From Terrabacter aerolatus (lineage in GTDB: Bacteria > Actinomycetota > Actinomycetes > Actinomycetales > Dermatophilaceae): a DNA stretch of 64,000 nucleotides. Positions 33,562 to 41,378 of the stretch are shown one piece after another. The stretch's first letter is position 1, and each line of letters begins with the position of its first letter. The translations under genes were made by a program, and so were the position numbers. The DNA is taken from the NCBI RefSeq assembly GCF_007991735.1, contig NZ_BJYX01000014.1, positions 59,531-123,530 on the forward strand, in the 5' to 3' direction. The notes beneath the pieces are model-generated. The model was not told the origin of the DNA and searched no databases. It saw nothing but the letters and a program-made list of their open reading frames with translations.

Positions 33562-33959
33562 CCCTGGCGCAGCGCCTCGCGGCCCACGAGCATCCGGAAA
33601 CCCATCCGGTCCCGCTTGCTCAGGGTGACCTCCGCGGGGACCGTGCGGCCGGCCAGCGTGAGGTCGAGGGTCACGACGTAGCGCTTGGTCACGTGTCCCG
33701 ACGAGCTGCGCACGCTGCGGCGGTCGTGCACCGGGCACTCGAGCGTCCGGGTGTCGTCGGAAGTGTCCTGCCACGGGTGAACGGTGAAGCGGACCCACGG
33801 CTCGCCGTCGCGCTCGAACTCCTCGACGTCCTCGGCATGGAGCGACGACGTGCGCGCCCCCGTGTCGACCTTGGCCTTGAGCCACGGCAGCCCCACACCG
33901 GGCAGGGAGACCCACTCCCGCCATCCGACAGGAGTGCTTGAATAGGCCGGCCCAGACAC
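33483..33959 (-). CDS. rimB: RimB-type retropepsin-like protease (putative ATP-dependent zinc protease family)
   Basis: 158 residues of family PF05618. The aspartic protease-like motif is KAKVDTGARTSSLHAEDVEE (D-T-G-A), followed by the conserved CPVHDRRSVRSSSG, TLSKRDRMGFRMLVGREAL and a C-terminal DPSRSYAGG. In Pseudomonas the homologue RimB works with RimA and RimK to edit glutamate tails on ribosomal protein bS6. Here it is divergent from a RimK gene with only 24 bp between starts, supporting the same partnership. GTG 33959 fits homology. Confidence 0.82.
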   Translation of the reverse strand: MSGPAYSSTPVGWREWVSLPGVGLPWLKAKVDTGARTSSLHAEDVEEFERDGEPWVRFTVHPWQDTSDDTRTLECPVHDRRSVRSSSGHVTKRYVVTLDLTLAGRTVPAEVTLSKRDRMGFRMLVGREALRQGYVVDPSRSYAGGRPPKDVRRRNRGH

Positions 33960-33983
33960 CCGCCCATCTTGGCAGGACCCTGC

Positions 33984-35177
33984 ATGAAACTCGCGATCCT
34001 CTCGCGCGCGCCGCGTGCCTACTCCACCCAGCGCCTGCGCACCGCCGCGCTCGACCGCGGACACCAGGTGCGGGTGCTCAACACGCTCCGCTTCGCCATC
34101 GACCTGTCCGGCCCCGAGCCCGACCTGCAGTTCCGGGGTCGGCCACTGTCGGACTACGACGCGATCCTGCCGCGCATCGGCAGCTCGATCACCTACTTCG
34201 GCACGGCCGTCGTGCGCCAGTTCGAGCAGATGGACGTCTACACGCCCAACACCGCGAACGGCATCGCCAACGCCCGCGACAAGCTCCGCGCCGCGCAGAT
34301 CCTCTCGCGCCACCAGATCGGCATGCCCGCCACGACGTTCGTGCGCAACCGCGCCGACGTCATGCCGGCCATCGAACGCGTCGGCGGTGCGCCCGTCGTC
34401 ATCAAGCTGCTCGAGGGCACGCAGGGCATCGGCGTCATCCTCGCGCCGGACATCAAGATCGCCGAGGCGATCATCGAGACGCTGCACAGCACGAAGCAGA
34501 ACGTCCTCATCCAGAGCTTCGTCACCGAGAGCCGGGGTCGCGACATCCGCGCCCTCGTCGTCGGCGACCGCGTCGTCGCGGCCATGCGGCGTCGAGCCAG
34601 CGGCGACGAGTTCCGCTCCAACGTCCACCGCGGCGGCACGGTCGAGCCGGTCGAGCTGACCCCGGAGTACGAGCAGGCCGCCGTGCGGTCGGCCCAGATC
34701 ATGGGTTTGCGCGTCGCGGGCGTCGACATGCTCGAGGGGAACGACGGCCCGCTCGTCATGGAGGTCAACTCCTCCCCGGGCCTCGAGGGCATCGAGAGAG
34801 CGACCGAGCTCGACGTCGCCGGCGCGATCATCGACCACATCGCCGGCCAGGTCGCCTTCCCCGAGATCGACGTGCGCCAGCGCCTCACCGTCTCGACGGG
34901 CTACGGCGTGGCCGAGCTCGTCGTCCACGCGGGCGCCGACATCATCGGCAAGACCATCGGTGAGTCCGGGCTCGAGGAGCGCGACCTGCAGGTGCTGACC
35001 CTGCACCGCGGCACGAGCGTCATCCCCAACCCGCGCCGTCGGGTCGTGCTCGAGGCCGAGGACCGGCTGCTCTGCTTCGGCCGGCTCGAGGAGATGCGCT
35101 CGATGATCCCCGAGCGCCGCCGGCGCCGCGCCAAGGTGCGCAAGCTGCCCAGCGACCCCATCCACACCGTCGCCTGA
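33984..35177 (+). CDS. rimK: RimK-family glutamate ligase with C-terminal RCK_C-like domain
   Basis: 397 residues. Residues 1-~285 are a full ATP-grasp ligase: MKLAILSRAPRAYSTQRLRT, the Lys block VVIKLLEGTQGIGVILA, and the Mg-binding MEVNSSPGLEGIE. RimK adds glutamate to the bS6 C terminus or makes poly-glutamate in the family. Residues ~290-385 resemble a TrkA-C/RCK_C ligand domain (GVAELVVHAGADIIGKTIGE, then TLHRGTSVIPNPRRRVVLEA). That domain usually binds a nucleotide second messenger. E. coli RimK (~300 aa) lacks it. ATG 33984 fits homology; a hairpin of octamers lies at the 3' end. Confidence 0.9.
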   Translation: MKLAILSRAPRAYSTQRLRTAALDRGHQVRVLNTLRFAIDLSGPEPDLQFRGRPLSDYDAILPRIGSSITYFGTAVVRQFEQMDVYTPNTANGIANARDKLRAAQILSRHQIGMPATTFVRNRADVMPAIERVGGAPVVIKLLEGTQGIGVILAPDIKIAEAIIETLHSTKQNVLIQSFVTESRGRDIRALVVGDRVVAAMRRRASGDEFRSNVHRGGTVEPVELTPEYEQAAVRSAQIMGLRVAGVDMLEGNDGPLVMEVNSSPGLEGIERATELDVAGAIIDHIAGQVAFPEIDVRQRLTVSTGYGVAELVVHAGADIIGKTIGESGLEERDLQVLTLHRGTSVIPNPRRRVVLEAEDRLLCFGRLEEMRSMIPERRRRRAKVRKLPSDPIHTVA

Positions 35178-35199
35178 GCGACGCAGGCCCGCGCGGCTC

Positions 35200-35229
35200 A
35201 CGGCATACGGCCCGTCGGTCGTATGCCGT
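35200..35229. terminator. Octamer hairpin between convergent rimK and cupin genes
   Basis: ACGGCATACG (35200-35209) and CGTATGCCGT (35220-35229) are perfect complements with a 10-nt loop. The right arm touches the cupin gene stop. The two arms are one octamer in each orientation, as in the palindromic repeats. Confidence 0.7.
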
Positions 35230-35606
35230 CAGGCGCTGGGGGTGACGTAGACCTTGCGGAGCGTCTCGGTGACCGTCCACGTCGTGCGCTCACCGGCGCG
35301 CAACCGCACGACGGATCCCTGCCCCAGGTGGAGCGGCTCGGCGCCGCCCACCGTGAGCGCGGCGCGACCGGACAGGACGACGAAGACCTCGTCGGCCTCG
35401 ACGTCGGTGACGGTGCCGGGCGTCATCTCCCAGACCCCGACCTCGGCGCCGGCGACGTGCGCGAGTGAGGTCACCGACGCGGTGGGCGAGCCGTCGAGCA
35501 CGTCGACGCCCGCCGGGACCGGCTCGAGCAGCGGGGCGCCGAGGACGTCGGGAGCGAGCAGTCGTCCCGGCGTCGCGCCGGGACGGGTGGAGGGATCGGT
35601 CGTCAC
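35229..35606 (-). CDS. Cupin-domain protein (EutQ/DUF861-like)
   Basis: 125 residues. The single cupin barrel has VGVWEMTPGTVTDVEADEVF in motif 1 and GSVVRLRAGERTTWTVTETLRKVYV in motif 2. The usual paired His of motif 1 are replaced, as in the (S)-ureidoglycine aminohydrolase/DUF861 group, so metal binding is uncertain. Function unknown. GTG 35606 follows a leaderless -10 (TAGTCT) by 6 nt, and that promoter overlaps the stop of the upstream membrane-protein gene. Confidence 0.78.
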   Translation of the reverse strand: MTTDPSTRPGATPGRLLAPDVLGAPLLEPVPAGVDVLDGSPTASVTSLAHVAGAEVGVWEMTPGTVTDVEADEVFVVLSGRAALTVGGAEPLHLGQGSVVRLRAGERTTWTVTETLRKVYVTPSA

Positions 35607-35612
35607 GCTCGC

Positions 35613-35618
35613 AGACTA
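35613..35618 (-). promoter_or_regulatory. Leaderless -10 hexamer TAGTCT (minus strand)
   Basis: Exactly 6 nt before GTG 35606 on the minus strand, overlapping the stop of the preceding gene. Confidence 0.55.
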
Positions 35619-35942
35619 GTGCGAGCCCCGCTGGTTCCTCCGACGCACGAGCTCGGCCCGCAGGCGGGCCACCTCGGCATCGGCCTCGGCCACCCGGTCG
35701 TCGGCGCGCACGACGGCCTCGTGGGCCTCGTCGACGCTCAGCCGGGTCGCGGGAGGGACCTGCCGCGAGTCGAACAGGTCGCGCGCGCCGGGCGAGGAGG
35801 TGCCCCGGTCGACCTCGGGGGCGCCCGGGTGCGACGGCCGCCGGGTGCCGCGGGTCCGGTCCGGCAGGCGCGTCCAGACGAAGGCGACCACCCCGGCCAC
35901 AGCGACGACGACGATGAGCTCCGGCCAACCGAGATCAGGCAC
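35616..35942 (-). CDS. Small membrane-anchored coiled-coil protein, unknown function
   Basis: 108 residues. An N-terminal span (LIVVVAVAGVVAFVWTRL, ~9-26) leads to a basic linker and a C-terminal coiled coil (VDEAHEAVVRADDRVAEADA, then EVARLRAELVRRRNQ). GTG 35942 has a perfect AGGAGG about 6-7 nt upstream, which decides the start. The start VPDLGWPELIVV resembles the Tat/TatA-like small secreted-facing anchors only loosely, and no twin-arginine component can be claimed. Confidence 0.62.
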   Translation of the reverse strand: MPDLGWPELIVVVAVAGVVAFVWTRLPDRTRGTRRPSHPGAPEVDRGTSSPGARDLFDSRQVPPATRLSVDEAHEAVVRADDRVAEADAEVARLRAELVRRRNQRGSH

Positions 35943-36085
35943 GGGGAACCTCCTGATGGGTCGGCGGGCCCGGCAGGTACCGGCCCCTGCACACGCCTGG
36001 TGAACGGCCACGCTAGGGGGCGGGGGTGGGAATCGGCCGGGAGTTCGCTGTGGACCGGCCGCCCCGGGGGCTCAGCCCCGGGGGC

Positions 36086-36925
36086 TCAGGTCGTGGACGC
36101 CGGCTCGCGCGACCCCGGCTCGAGCGACCCCGACTCGAGCGCCGTGAGGTCACGCTCGGCGTACTGCCGGTGGTGCCACTCCTCGCTGAGGATCGTGCGC
36201 AGGATCCGCGTCACGGCATACGACTCGGGTTCCGGGTAGCCGGGTGCGGTGACGGGCGCGGTGGTCCCCGACAGCGCTTCGTCGCTGAGGCCCTCGATGA
36301 CGCGGCGCACCGTCGCCATGCGGTCGGCGCGCAGGACGAGCACCTCGTCGAGCGACGGGCGGGCCGTGCGGTCGCGCGGCACGGGCGGGCTGTCGGGCAT
36401 GTCGTCGTGCGGCAGGTCGAGGGCGTCCCACGGCTCGGCGTCCCCGAGGAGGGCGCGGCACACCCAGGCGTCCGTCGCGAAGACGAGGTGGCGCAGCGTC
36501 TCGATGAACGACCACTCCCCGTCGACCCGCTCGTGCAGCTGCTCCGGCGAGAAGGTGCGCGCCCGCTCGACCGTGCCGGCCCACAGCCGCTCGACGACGT
36601 CCCACGCCTCCCGGTAGCCGGCGGCGTCGGTGGGCCGCATCTTGGCCCGGTCGGGGTCGCGCCGGTCGAGCTCGGCCTCGATGAGGGGCGCCACGTCGAC
36701 GCCGTTGATGACGAGGTTCTCGACGTCGCCGGTGATGTCGACGTCCTCGAGCCAGACGTCGCGGGCGCGCAGGCCGCGCAGGTCGACCATGCGCAGCGAC
36801 GCGCCCCGCAGGTCGACGTCGTGCAGCCGCGCGCCGTCGAGGTAGACGTCCTCGAAGGTGGCGCCAGTCAGGCGGACGCGCTCGAAGCGGGCGCCCTGCT
36901 GGTCGTCGTAGGTCACATCGGTCAT
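36086..36925 (-). CDS. Pentapeptide-repeat/DinB-fold fusion protein
   Basis: 279 residues. Residues ~8-60 are pentapeptide repeats (ARFERVRLTGATFEDVYLDG, LRGASLRMVDLRGL) forming a small beta helix. Residues ~95-265 are a DinB-like four-helix domain (SFIETLRHLVFATDAWVCRA, ILSEEWHHRQYAERDL) with His residues able to hold a metal as in bacillithiol/mycothiol transferases. This combination occurs in actinobacteria; the reaction is unknown. The C terminus is a short repetitive tail (ESGSLEPGSREP). An octamer at 36216 forces TAT. Confidence 0.82.
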   Translation of the reverse strand: MTDVTYDDQQGARFERVRLTGATFEDVYLDGARLHDVDLRGASLRMVDLRGLRARDVWLEDVDITGDVENLVINGVDVAPLIEAELDRRDPDRAKMRPTDAAGYREAWDVVERLWAGTVERARTFSPEQLHERVDGEWSFIETLRHLVFATDAWVCRALLGDAEPWDALDLPHDDMPDSPPVPRDRTARPSLDEVLVLRADRMATVRRVIEGLSDEALSGTTAPVTAPGYPEPESYAVTRILRTILSEEWHHRQYAERDLTALESGSLEPGSREPASTT

Positions 36926-36991
36926 CTCGGTCCCCTCGTCCGTCTGCGGTCACGGGCAGCGTAGGACGCGTCCCGGACGATCGGCGTCCGG

Positions 36992-37558
36992 TCAGCTCAG
37001 TCCCTCGACGATGAGCAGGACACCGAAGACGACGAAGGCGAGCGCGGCACCCCACGTGATGACGCGCTCGGGCAGGCGCTTGCCGAGGGCAGCGCCGACG
37101 ACGATGGCCAGGGCGTCCGCCGCGACCATGCCGATCGTGCTGCCGAGCCACGTGCCGAACCAGCCGTGCTGGGTGGCCAGGGTGATCGTCGCCAGCATCG
37201 TCTTGTCACCGAGCTCGGCGAGGAAGAAGGCGATCGTCACCGCGATGATCGCCGTGCGCCGCGTCGTGCTCGCGACCGCCGCCTCCTCGTCCGACAGGGA
37301 GTCACCGCGCAGCGTCCACGCGGCGAAGAAGAGGAAGGCGATGCCGGCCGTGACGGAGATGGCGGCGCGCGGGAGGTGGTCGCCGATCGCGACGCCGATC
37401 GCGACCGAGCCGAGATGGACCACGGCCGTGGCGATGGTGATCCCGATGAGGACGTGAAGCATCTTGAAGCGGGTGGCGAACGTCATCGCCATGAGCTGGC
37501 TCTTGTCCCCGAGCTCGGCGACGAAGATGACGGCTGCGCTGATGAGAAAGGCTGACAT
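36992..37558 (-). CDS. GDT1/TMEM165-family manganese exporter
   Basis: 188 residues with six membrane spans and the two family signatures, FVAELGDKSQ (~12-21) and FLAELGDKTM (~110-119), E-x-G-D-K-[ST]. Bacterial members such as MneA export Mn2+. A yybP-ykoY manganese riboswitch lies in its leader and mntR is the next gene upstream, so the assignment as Mn efflux is well supported by context. ATG 37558 has GAGGAG about 8 nt upstream. The central loop (LRGDSLSDEEAAVASTTRR) is cytoplasmic. Confidence 0.93.
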   Translation of the reverse strand: MSAFLISAAVIFVAELGDKSQLMAMTFATRFKMLHVLIGITIATAVVHLGSVAIGVAIGDHLPRAAISVTAGIAFLFFAAWTLRGDSLSDEEAAVASTTRRTAIIAVTIAFFLAELGDKTMLATITLATQHGWFGTWLGSTIGMVAADALAIVVGAALGKRLPERVITWGAALAFVVFGVLLIVEGLS

Positions 37559-37638
37559 GCGGTGGGTCTCCTCGGCGCGCACGCGAAGCACCCCGGGGAG
37601 CCTCGACCTGGCGCGCCCGTCGGTGGGTCGGCACGAGG

Positions 37639-37757
37639 TCGAAAGTCTCGTCCGCCGTGAGGACCGCGACCGCCGTGCCGGCGACGCGAACCGAGGCCCA
37701 CCGCACCGGGCCGGAGCCAGTATGTCGATGCGGTCGTTGGGGACTACTCCCTTTCGA
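37639..37757 (-). ncRNA. yybP-ykoY (Mn2+) riboswitch aptamer
   Basis: On the minus strand the 5' side reads TCGAAAGGGAGTAGTCCCC (from 37757) and the 3' side ACGAGACTTTCGA (to 37639). TCGAAAG and CTTTCGA form the closing stem, with the conserved GGGAGTAG loop and GAGAC loop of this class. It lies 80 nt before the GDT1-family exporter gene. Mn2+ binding is expected to raise exporter expression. I could not resolve the expression platform. Confidence 0.85.
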
Positions 37758-37806
37758 TGTGACGACCGTAGGCGACCCCGGACCGCCCTGCAACGTCTCG
37801 GTGCGC

Positions 37807-38589
37807 CTAGCGATTCTTCTCGGAAACCCTTGCAGCGCTGATGTGTCGGCAGTCGGCGTAGTGACAACCGTTGGCATTCAAGGGATTCGGCGAAGCCGGG
37901 TCGATGCTCACGAGCAGGGCTGCGACCGCCTGGTCGCCGAGCTCGGAGGAGCGGCTCGGCCCGTCCACGCCCCCGCGAGGTGTCACGTCGACGAGGGTCG
38001 CGCCGCCGAACGGCCGGCGCTCACGGACGACGACCTCGGCGTCGACGTCGATCCCCGCGTCGGCCAGCCAGCGCAGCAGGGCAGGGTCGTCGTCGTCGAT
38101 CCGGGCGACGAAGCGACGCTCACCGATCGGCGATGCTGCCAGAGGCTCGGTCGTCGGCTGGTGCAGCACCCCCTCGGCCGTGGGGATGGGGTCGCCGTGG
38201 GGGTCCCTCCACGGGCGGCCCAGCTGCTCGTCCATGCGCTCGACCATGAGTGAGGAGACGGCGTGCTCGAGCACCTCGGCGTCGTCGTGCACCTCGTCCC
38301 AGGCATAGCCGAGCGACGTGACGAGGAAGGTCTCAACGAGTCGGTGCCGGCGCACCATCCGGAGGGCCTGGCCGAGCCCCTCGTCGGTCAGCCGCATGCC
38401 CCCGTAGCGCTTGTGCGCGACGAGACCCGCATCGGCGAGCTTGCGCGCCATCTCGGACACCGACGACGTGGAGACCCCGAGCCGAGCCGCGACGGCGGCG
38501 TTGCTGACCGTCTCGTCCTGCCACTCGCCGAGGCCGAAGATGACCTTGAGATAGTCCTCGATCGCGGTGCGGTTCTCGGTCCTGGCCAC
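37807..38589 (-). CDS. mntR: DtxR/MntR-family metal-dependent regulator
   Basis: 260 residues. The N-terminal winged helix is EDYLKVIFGLGEWQDETVSN then RLGVSTSSVSEMARKLADAG. The metal and dimer domain includes LEHAVSSLMVERMDEQLGRP with a Glu/His array. A C-terminal SH3-like FeoA-type domain follows (~160-215). The assignment as the manganese sensor rests on the adjoining Mn riboswitch and exporter. It carries an extra ~30-residue tail with GCHYADCRH, a Cys/His cluster not normal for MntR. GTG 38589 matches the usual MARTEN-like start. It is preceded by a tiny membrane peptide gene and an MntR-like operator. Confidence 0.88.
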   Translation of the reverse strand: MARTENRTAIEDYLKVIFGLGEWQDETVSNAAVAARLGVSTSSVSEMARKLADAGLVAHKRYGGMRLTDEGLGQALRMVRRHRLVETFLVTSLGYAWDEVHDDAEVLEHAVSSLMVERMDEQLGRPWRDPHGDPIPTAEGVLHQPTTEPLAASPIGERRFVARIDDDDPALLRWLADAGIDVDAEVVVRERRPFGGATLVDVTPRGGVDGPSRSSELGDQAVAALLVSIDPASPNPLNANGCHYADCRHISAARVSEKNR

Positions 38590-38598
38590 CGCCAGAGA

Positions 38599-38682
38599 CT
38601 ACGGGAGGAGCGTGGCCACGAGCACGAAGCACGCGACGAACACGACCGTCCGCACCGTGCCGGCGACAAGACTCCTGACCAT
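38599..38682 (-). CDS. Possible 27-residue membrane peptide upstream of mntR
   Basis: The frame from ATG 38682 to TAG reads MVRSLVAGTVRTVVFVACF followed by VLVATLLP: a basic start and one membrane span. It ends 9 bp before the mntR start on the same strand and begins 3 bp after a DtxR/MntR-like operator. No ribosome site is visible, so a leaderless start is possible. It recalls the small metal-regulated peptides of manganese systems (E. coli MntS), though without sequence similarity I can claim. Confidence 0.45.
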   Translation of the reverse strand: MVRSLVAGTVRTVVFVACFVLVATLLP

Positions 38683-38685
38683 GAA

Positions 38686-38701
38686 GTTCGGCATGCCTAA
38701 C
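38686..38701. promoter_or_regulatory. Putative MntR/DtxR-type operator
   Basis: GTTCGGCATGCCTAAC is an inverted repeat with one mismatched pair, close to TTAGGCATGCCTAA-type DtxR-family boxes. It is followed by an AT-rich patch, CTTTTATCAT, rare in this DNA. It lies before the small peptide and mntR, and also upstream of the divergent hypothetical gene. Confidence 0.55.
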
Positions 38702-38755
38702 TTTTATCATGGGCGCACCGAGACAGGGTGGCGAACGCACCGGTTCGGCGCGCGA

Positions 38756-38761
38756 GAGAAT
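38756..38761 (+). promoter_or_regulatory. Leaderless -10 hexamer GAGAAT
   Basis: Exactly 6 nt before ATG 38768. Confidence 0.5.
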
Positions 38762-38767
38762 GCGCCC

Positions 38768-39709
38768 ATGACGACGACGGCCGGTGCAGACGACGTGCAC
38801 GAGCTCCTCCTGTCGCACGTGGACCGAGCCACCGTGGGAGCGCTGGACGACCCTGCGGTCGTGGCAGCGGTCGTCGCGGTCGAGCGGCTGGTCGTGGCCA
38901 CGGGGTCGACGAACCCGGAGCTGCTTCGGGATGCTCTCGAGGGGCGCCCGGTGACGGGAGCCGACGCCAACCACCTCGCCGAGCTCGTCGAGGAGGGGCG
39001 GGGCCACGTGTCGGCAGGACTCATCCGTCGAGCGTCCGGGCAGGCGGTGGACGCCGGCGTCGTCAACCCCGCCTCCGGAGGCTACGAGATCACCACCGAC
39101 GCGACATTGCTCCGGGCAGCAGTGCGCGCCGCGCAGGGGTCGATCGACGCGATGCCCTACTACGGCGCGCGCTACGGGGCGCGCGGGTCCCGCTTCGCGA
39201 CGACCGACTCGGCGTGGCTCATCTCGCTGGCTCCCCTCGAGCCGGAGCGTGCCGTCCACCAGGTCGAGTGGCTCGCGCGGGTGCTTGCCGCGCGAGGCAT
39301 GCCGTCCTGGCTGCTCGAGATCCACCTCGGCGCGCTCGTGACCGAGGTTCGCTCGGTCGTGGGTCCGGCGGCGGGGACCGACCCGGAAGGTGAGCCGGCC
39401 GCGGACGACGCGGAGGCAGTGGGCTCGCTCCCGGCCGCCGCGCTCGCGCTGGCGACGACCCGTCGGCAACACGTGGACGACGACCTGATGCGCACCGCCG
39501 AGCGCTGGGTGGACGAGGCGCTGGGAGCGGCCCAACCCGTGCCGCGCACCGGTGCCCTGCTGGCGGCGGCAGTCGCCGACACGTCGGCCGGGGTGACGCG
39601 CGACGACGGCTCGCTCGTGGACTGGCTCACGGATCCCAGCCGCGCCTCCGACACCGTCGCAAGAGAGCTGCGCGAGGTGCGGCGGCGCATCCTCGCGGCC
39701 GCGCTCTGA
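38768..39709 (+). CDS. Conserved hypothetical protein, mostly helical
   Basis: 313 residues, not recognised. An N-terminal helical region (DDVHELLLSHVDRATVGALD, LEGRPVTGADANHLAELVEE) precedes a middle containing GSIDAMPYYGARYGARGSRF and WLISLAPLEPERAVHQVEWL. The C-terminal half is alanine-rich helix ending VARELREVRRRILAAAL. There is no signal peptide or membrane span. It is divergent from the mntR unit and may share the metal operator at 38686, but nothing in the protein shows a metal site. Confidence 0.7.
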   Translation: MTTTAGADDVHELLLSHVDRATVGALDDPAVVAAVVAVERLVVATGSTNPELLRDALEGRPVTGADANHLAELVEEGRGHVSAGLIRRASGQAVDAGVVNPASGGYEITTDATLLRAAVRAAQGSIDAMPYYGARYGARGSRFATTDSAWLISLAPLEPERAVHQVEWLARVLAARGMPSWLLEIHLGALVTEVRSVVGPAAGTDPEGEPAADDAEAVGSLPAAALALATTRRQHVDDDLMRTAERWVDEALGAAQPVPRTGALLAAAVADTSAGVTRDDGSLVDWLTDPSRASDTVARELREVRRRILAAAL

Positions 39710-39784
39710 CCTGGCCCTCGACCCCGGCGGCTCGACCGTGAGCCCCGGCACCGGGGGCCGCCGAAACTGGCCGGTCACCGGGGC

Positions 39785-39816
39785 TTGACCTTGACGCTGC
39801 GGCAGGGTTGCAGCCT
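39785..39816 (+). promoter_or_regulatory. MerR-type promoter of the ABC exporter operon
   Basis: -35 TTGACC (39785-39790) and -10 CAGCCT (39811-39816) are 20 bp apart, the long spacing typical of MerR-controlled promoters. An inverted repeat (39788-39808, ACCTTGAC..GGCAGGGT) fills the spacer. The -10 is 6 nt before ATG 39823. Confidence 0.65.
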
Positions 39817-39822
39817 TGTCGC

Positions 39823-40605
39823 ATGACCACATCCCACGCCATCGAGACCGTCGGCCTGACCAAGGCCTACGGCGACCAGCAGGTGCTCCGGGGGGTCGAC
39901 CTCGTCGTCCCACGCGGCACCGTCCTCGCCCTGCTCGGCTCCAACGGGGCGGGCAAGACGACCGCCGTACGCATCCTGTCGACGCTGCTCCGGGCCGACA
40001 GCGGCAGCGCGTCGGTCGACGGCCACGACGTCGCCACCGAGGCCGCCCGGGTCCGCGCGTCGATCAGCCTCACCGGGCAGTTCGCGGCCGTCGACGAGAT
40101 CCTGACCGGGCGCGAGAACCTCGTGCTCGTCGCCGAGCTGCGCCGCCTGGAGCGACCCGACCGTGTCGCCGACGAGCTGCTCGCGCGGTTCGACCTCGTC
40201 GACGCCGCCGAGCGCCGGACCGCGACCTACTCCGGCGGCATGCGGCGCCGGCTCGACATCGCCATGAGCCTCATCGGCGACCCACCCGTGCTCTTCCTCG
40301 ACGAGCCGACGACAGGGCTCGACCCGCAGTCGCGCAACGAGGTGTGGCGCACGGTGCGCGAGCTCGCCGGCCACGGCACGACGGTGCTGCTCACGACGCA
40401 GTACCTCGAGGAGGCCGAGCAGCTCGCCGACCGGATCGCCATCCTGCACGAGGGCCGGATCATCGCCGAGGGCACCCTCGCCGAGCTCCGTCAGCTCTTC
40501 CCACCCGCCACCGTCGAGTACGTCGAGAAGCAGCCGACGCTCGAGGAGGTCTTCCTCTCGATCGTCGGGCACGACACCGCCCTCAGCCAAGGAGACCAGC
40601 GATGA
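39823..40605 (+). CDS. ABC transporter ATP-binding protein (DrrA-type)
   Basis: 260 residues. Walker A is GSNGAGKTT (39-47), the Q-loop lies near ISLTGQFAAVDEILT, the signature is YSGGMRRRLD (~136), Walker B is PVLFLDEPTTGLD (~154-166) and the His switch LLTTQYLEEAE. The Drr-type C-terminal tail (TVEYVEKQPTLEEVFLSIVG) is typical of drug exporters. It pairs with the permease that starts within its stop codon (ATGA overlap). ATG 39823 follows a MerR-type promoter. Confidence 0.93.
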   Translation: MTTSHAIETVGLTKAYGDQQVLRGVDLVVPRGTVLALLGSNGAGKTTAVRILSTLLRADSGSASVDGHDVATEAARVRASISLTGQFAAVDEILTGRENLVLVAELRRLERPDRVADELLARFDLVDAAERRTATYSGGMRRRLDIAMSLIGDPPVLFLDEPTTGLDPQSRNEVWRTVRELAGHGTTVLLTTQYLEEAEQLADRIAILHEGRIIAEGTLAELRQLFPPATVEYVEKQPTLEEVFLSIVGHDTALSQGDQR

Positions 40606-41372
40606 CCACCACCGTCGGGCACGTCACGAGCGACACCACCGTCCTGCTCAAGCGGTCGCTGCGCCACATCCTGCGCAGCCCGGACACCATCATCACCACC
40701 GCGGTCACGCCGATCGCCATGCTGCTGCTCTTCGTCTACGTCTTCGGCAGCGCCATCCGCGTCGGGGGCGGCAGCTACGTCGACTACCTGCTGCCGGGCA
40801 TCCTGCTCGTCACCGTCGCCTCCGGCATCGCCTACACGGCCTTCCGGCTGTTCACCGACGTGTCGACCGGCATCTTCGAGCGCTTCCAGTCGATGCCGAT
40901 CGCCCGGTCGGCCGTGCTGTGGGGACACGTGCTGACCTCGCTCGTGGCCAACCTCGTCTCGCTCGCGCTCGTCGTGCTCGTCGCGCTGGCCATGGGATTC
41001 CGCTCAGGCGCCGGGCTGCTCGCATGGCTGGCCGTCCTGGGGATCCTCGTGCTCTTCACCCTGGCCCTGACCTGGCTGGCCGTCATCCCGGGGCTGACGG
41101 CGACGTCCGTCGACGGCGTCAGCGGCTTCTCCTACCCGCTCATCTTCCTGCCGTTCATCAGCTCGGCCTTCGTGCCGACCGACGGCATGCCCGGACCAGT
41201 GCGGTGGTTCGCCGAGCACCAGCCCGTGACGTCGATCGTCGACACCATCCGCAACCTCTTCGCGGGGGCGCCGCTGGGCTCCACCGTCTGGGTCGCCCTC
41301 GCCTGGTGCGTCGGACTGCTCGTCGTCGCCTACGGTCTGGCGATGCGCACCTACCGTCGCAAGATCGCCTGA
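40602..41372 (+). CDS. ABC-2 type permease
   Basis: 256 residues with six membrane spans in the ABC-2 fold. The N-terminal amphipathic helix is VLLKRSLRHILRSPDTIITT, the coupling region SMPIARSAVLWGHVL, and the last spans end MRTYRRKIA. With the preceding ATPase it forms a homodimeric-type exporter for a drug-like substrate (DrrB/DUF class). The start overlaps the ATPase stop as ATGA, so translation is coupled. The MerR regulator follows after 18 bp. Confidence 0.92.
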   Translation: MTTTVGHVTSDTTVLLKRSLRHILRSPDTIITTAVTPIAMLLLFVYVFGSAIRVGGGSYVDYLLPGILLVTVASGIAYTAFRLFTDVSTGIFERFQSMPIARSAVLWGHVLTSLVANLVSLALVVLVALAMGFRSGAGLLAWLAVLGILVLFTLALTWLAVIPGLTATSVDGVSGFSYPLIFLPFISSAFVPTDGMPGPVRWFAEHQPVTSIVDTIRNLFAGAPLGSTVWVALAWCVGLLVVAYGLAMRTYRRKIA

Positions 41373-41378
41373 CGACGG

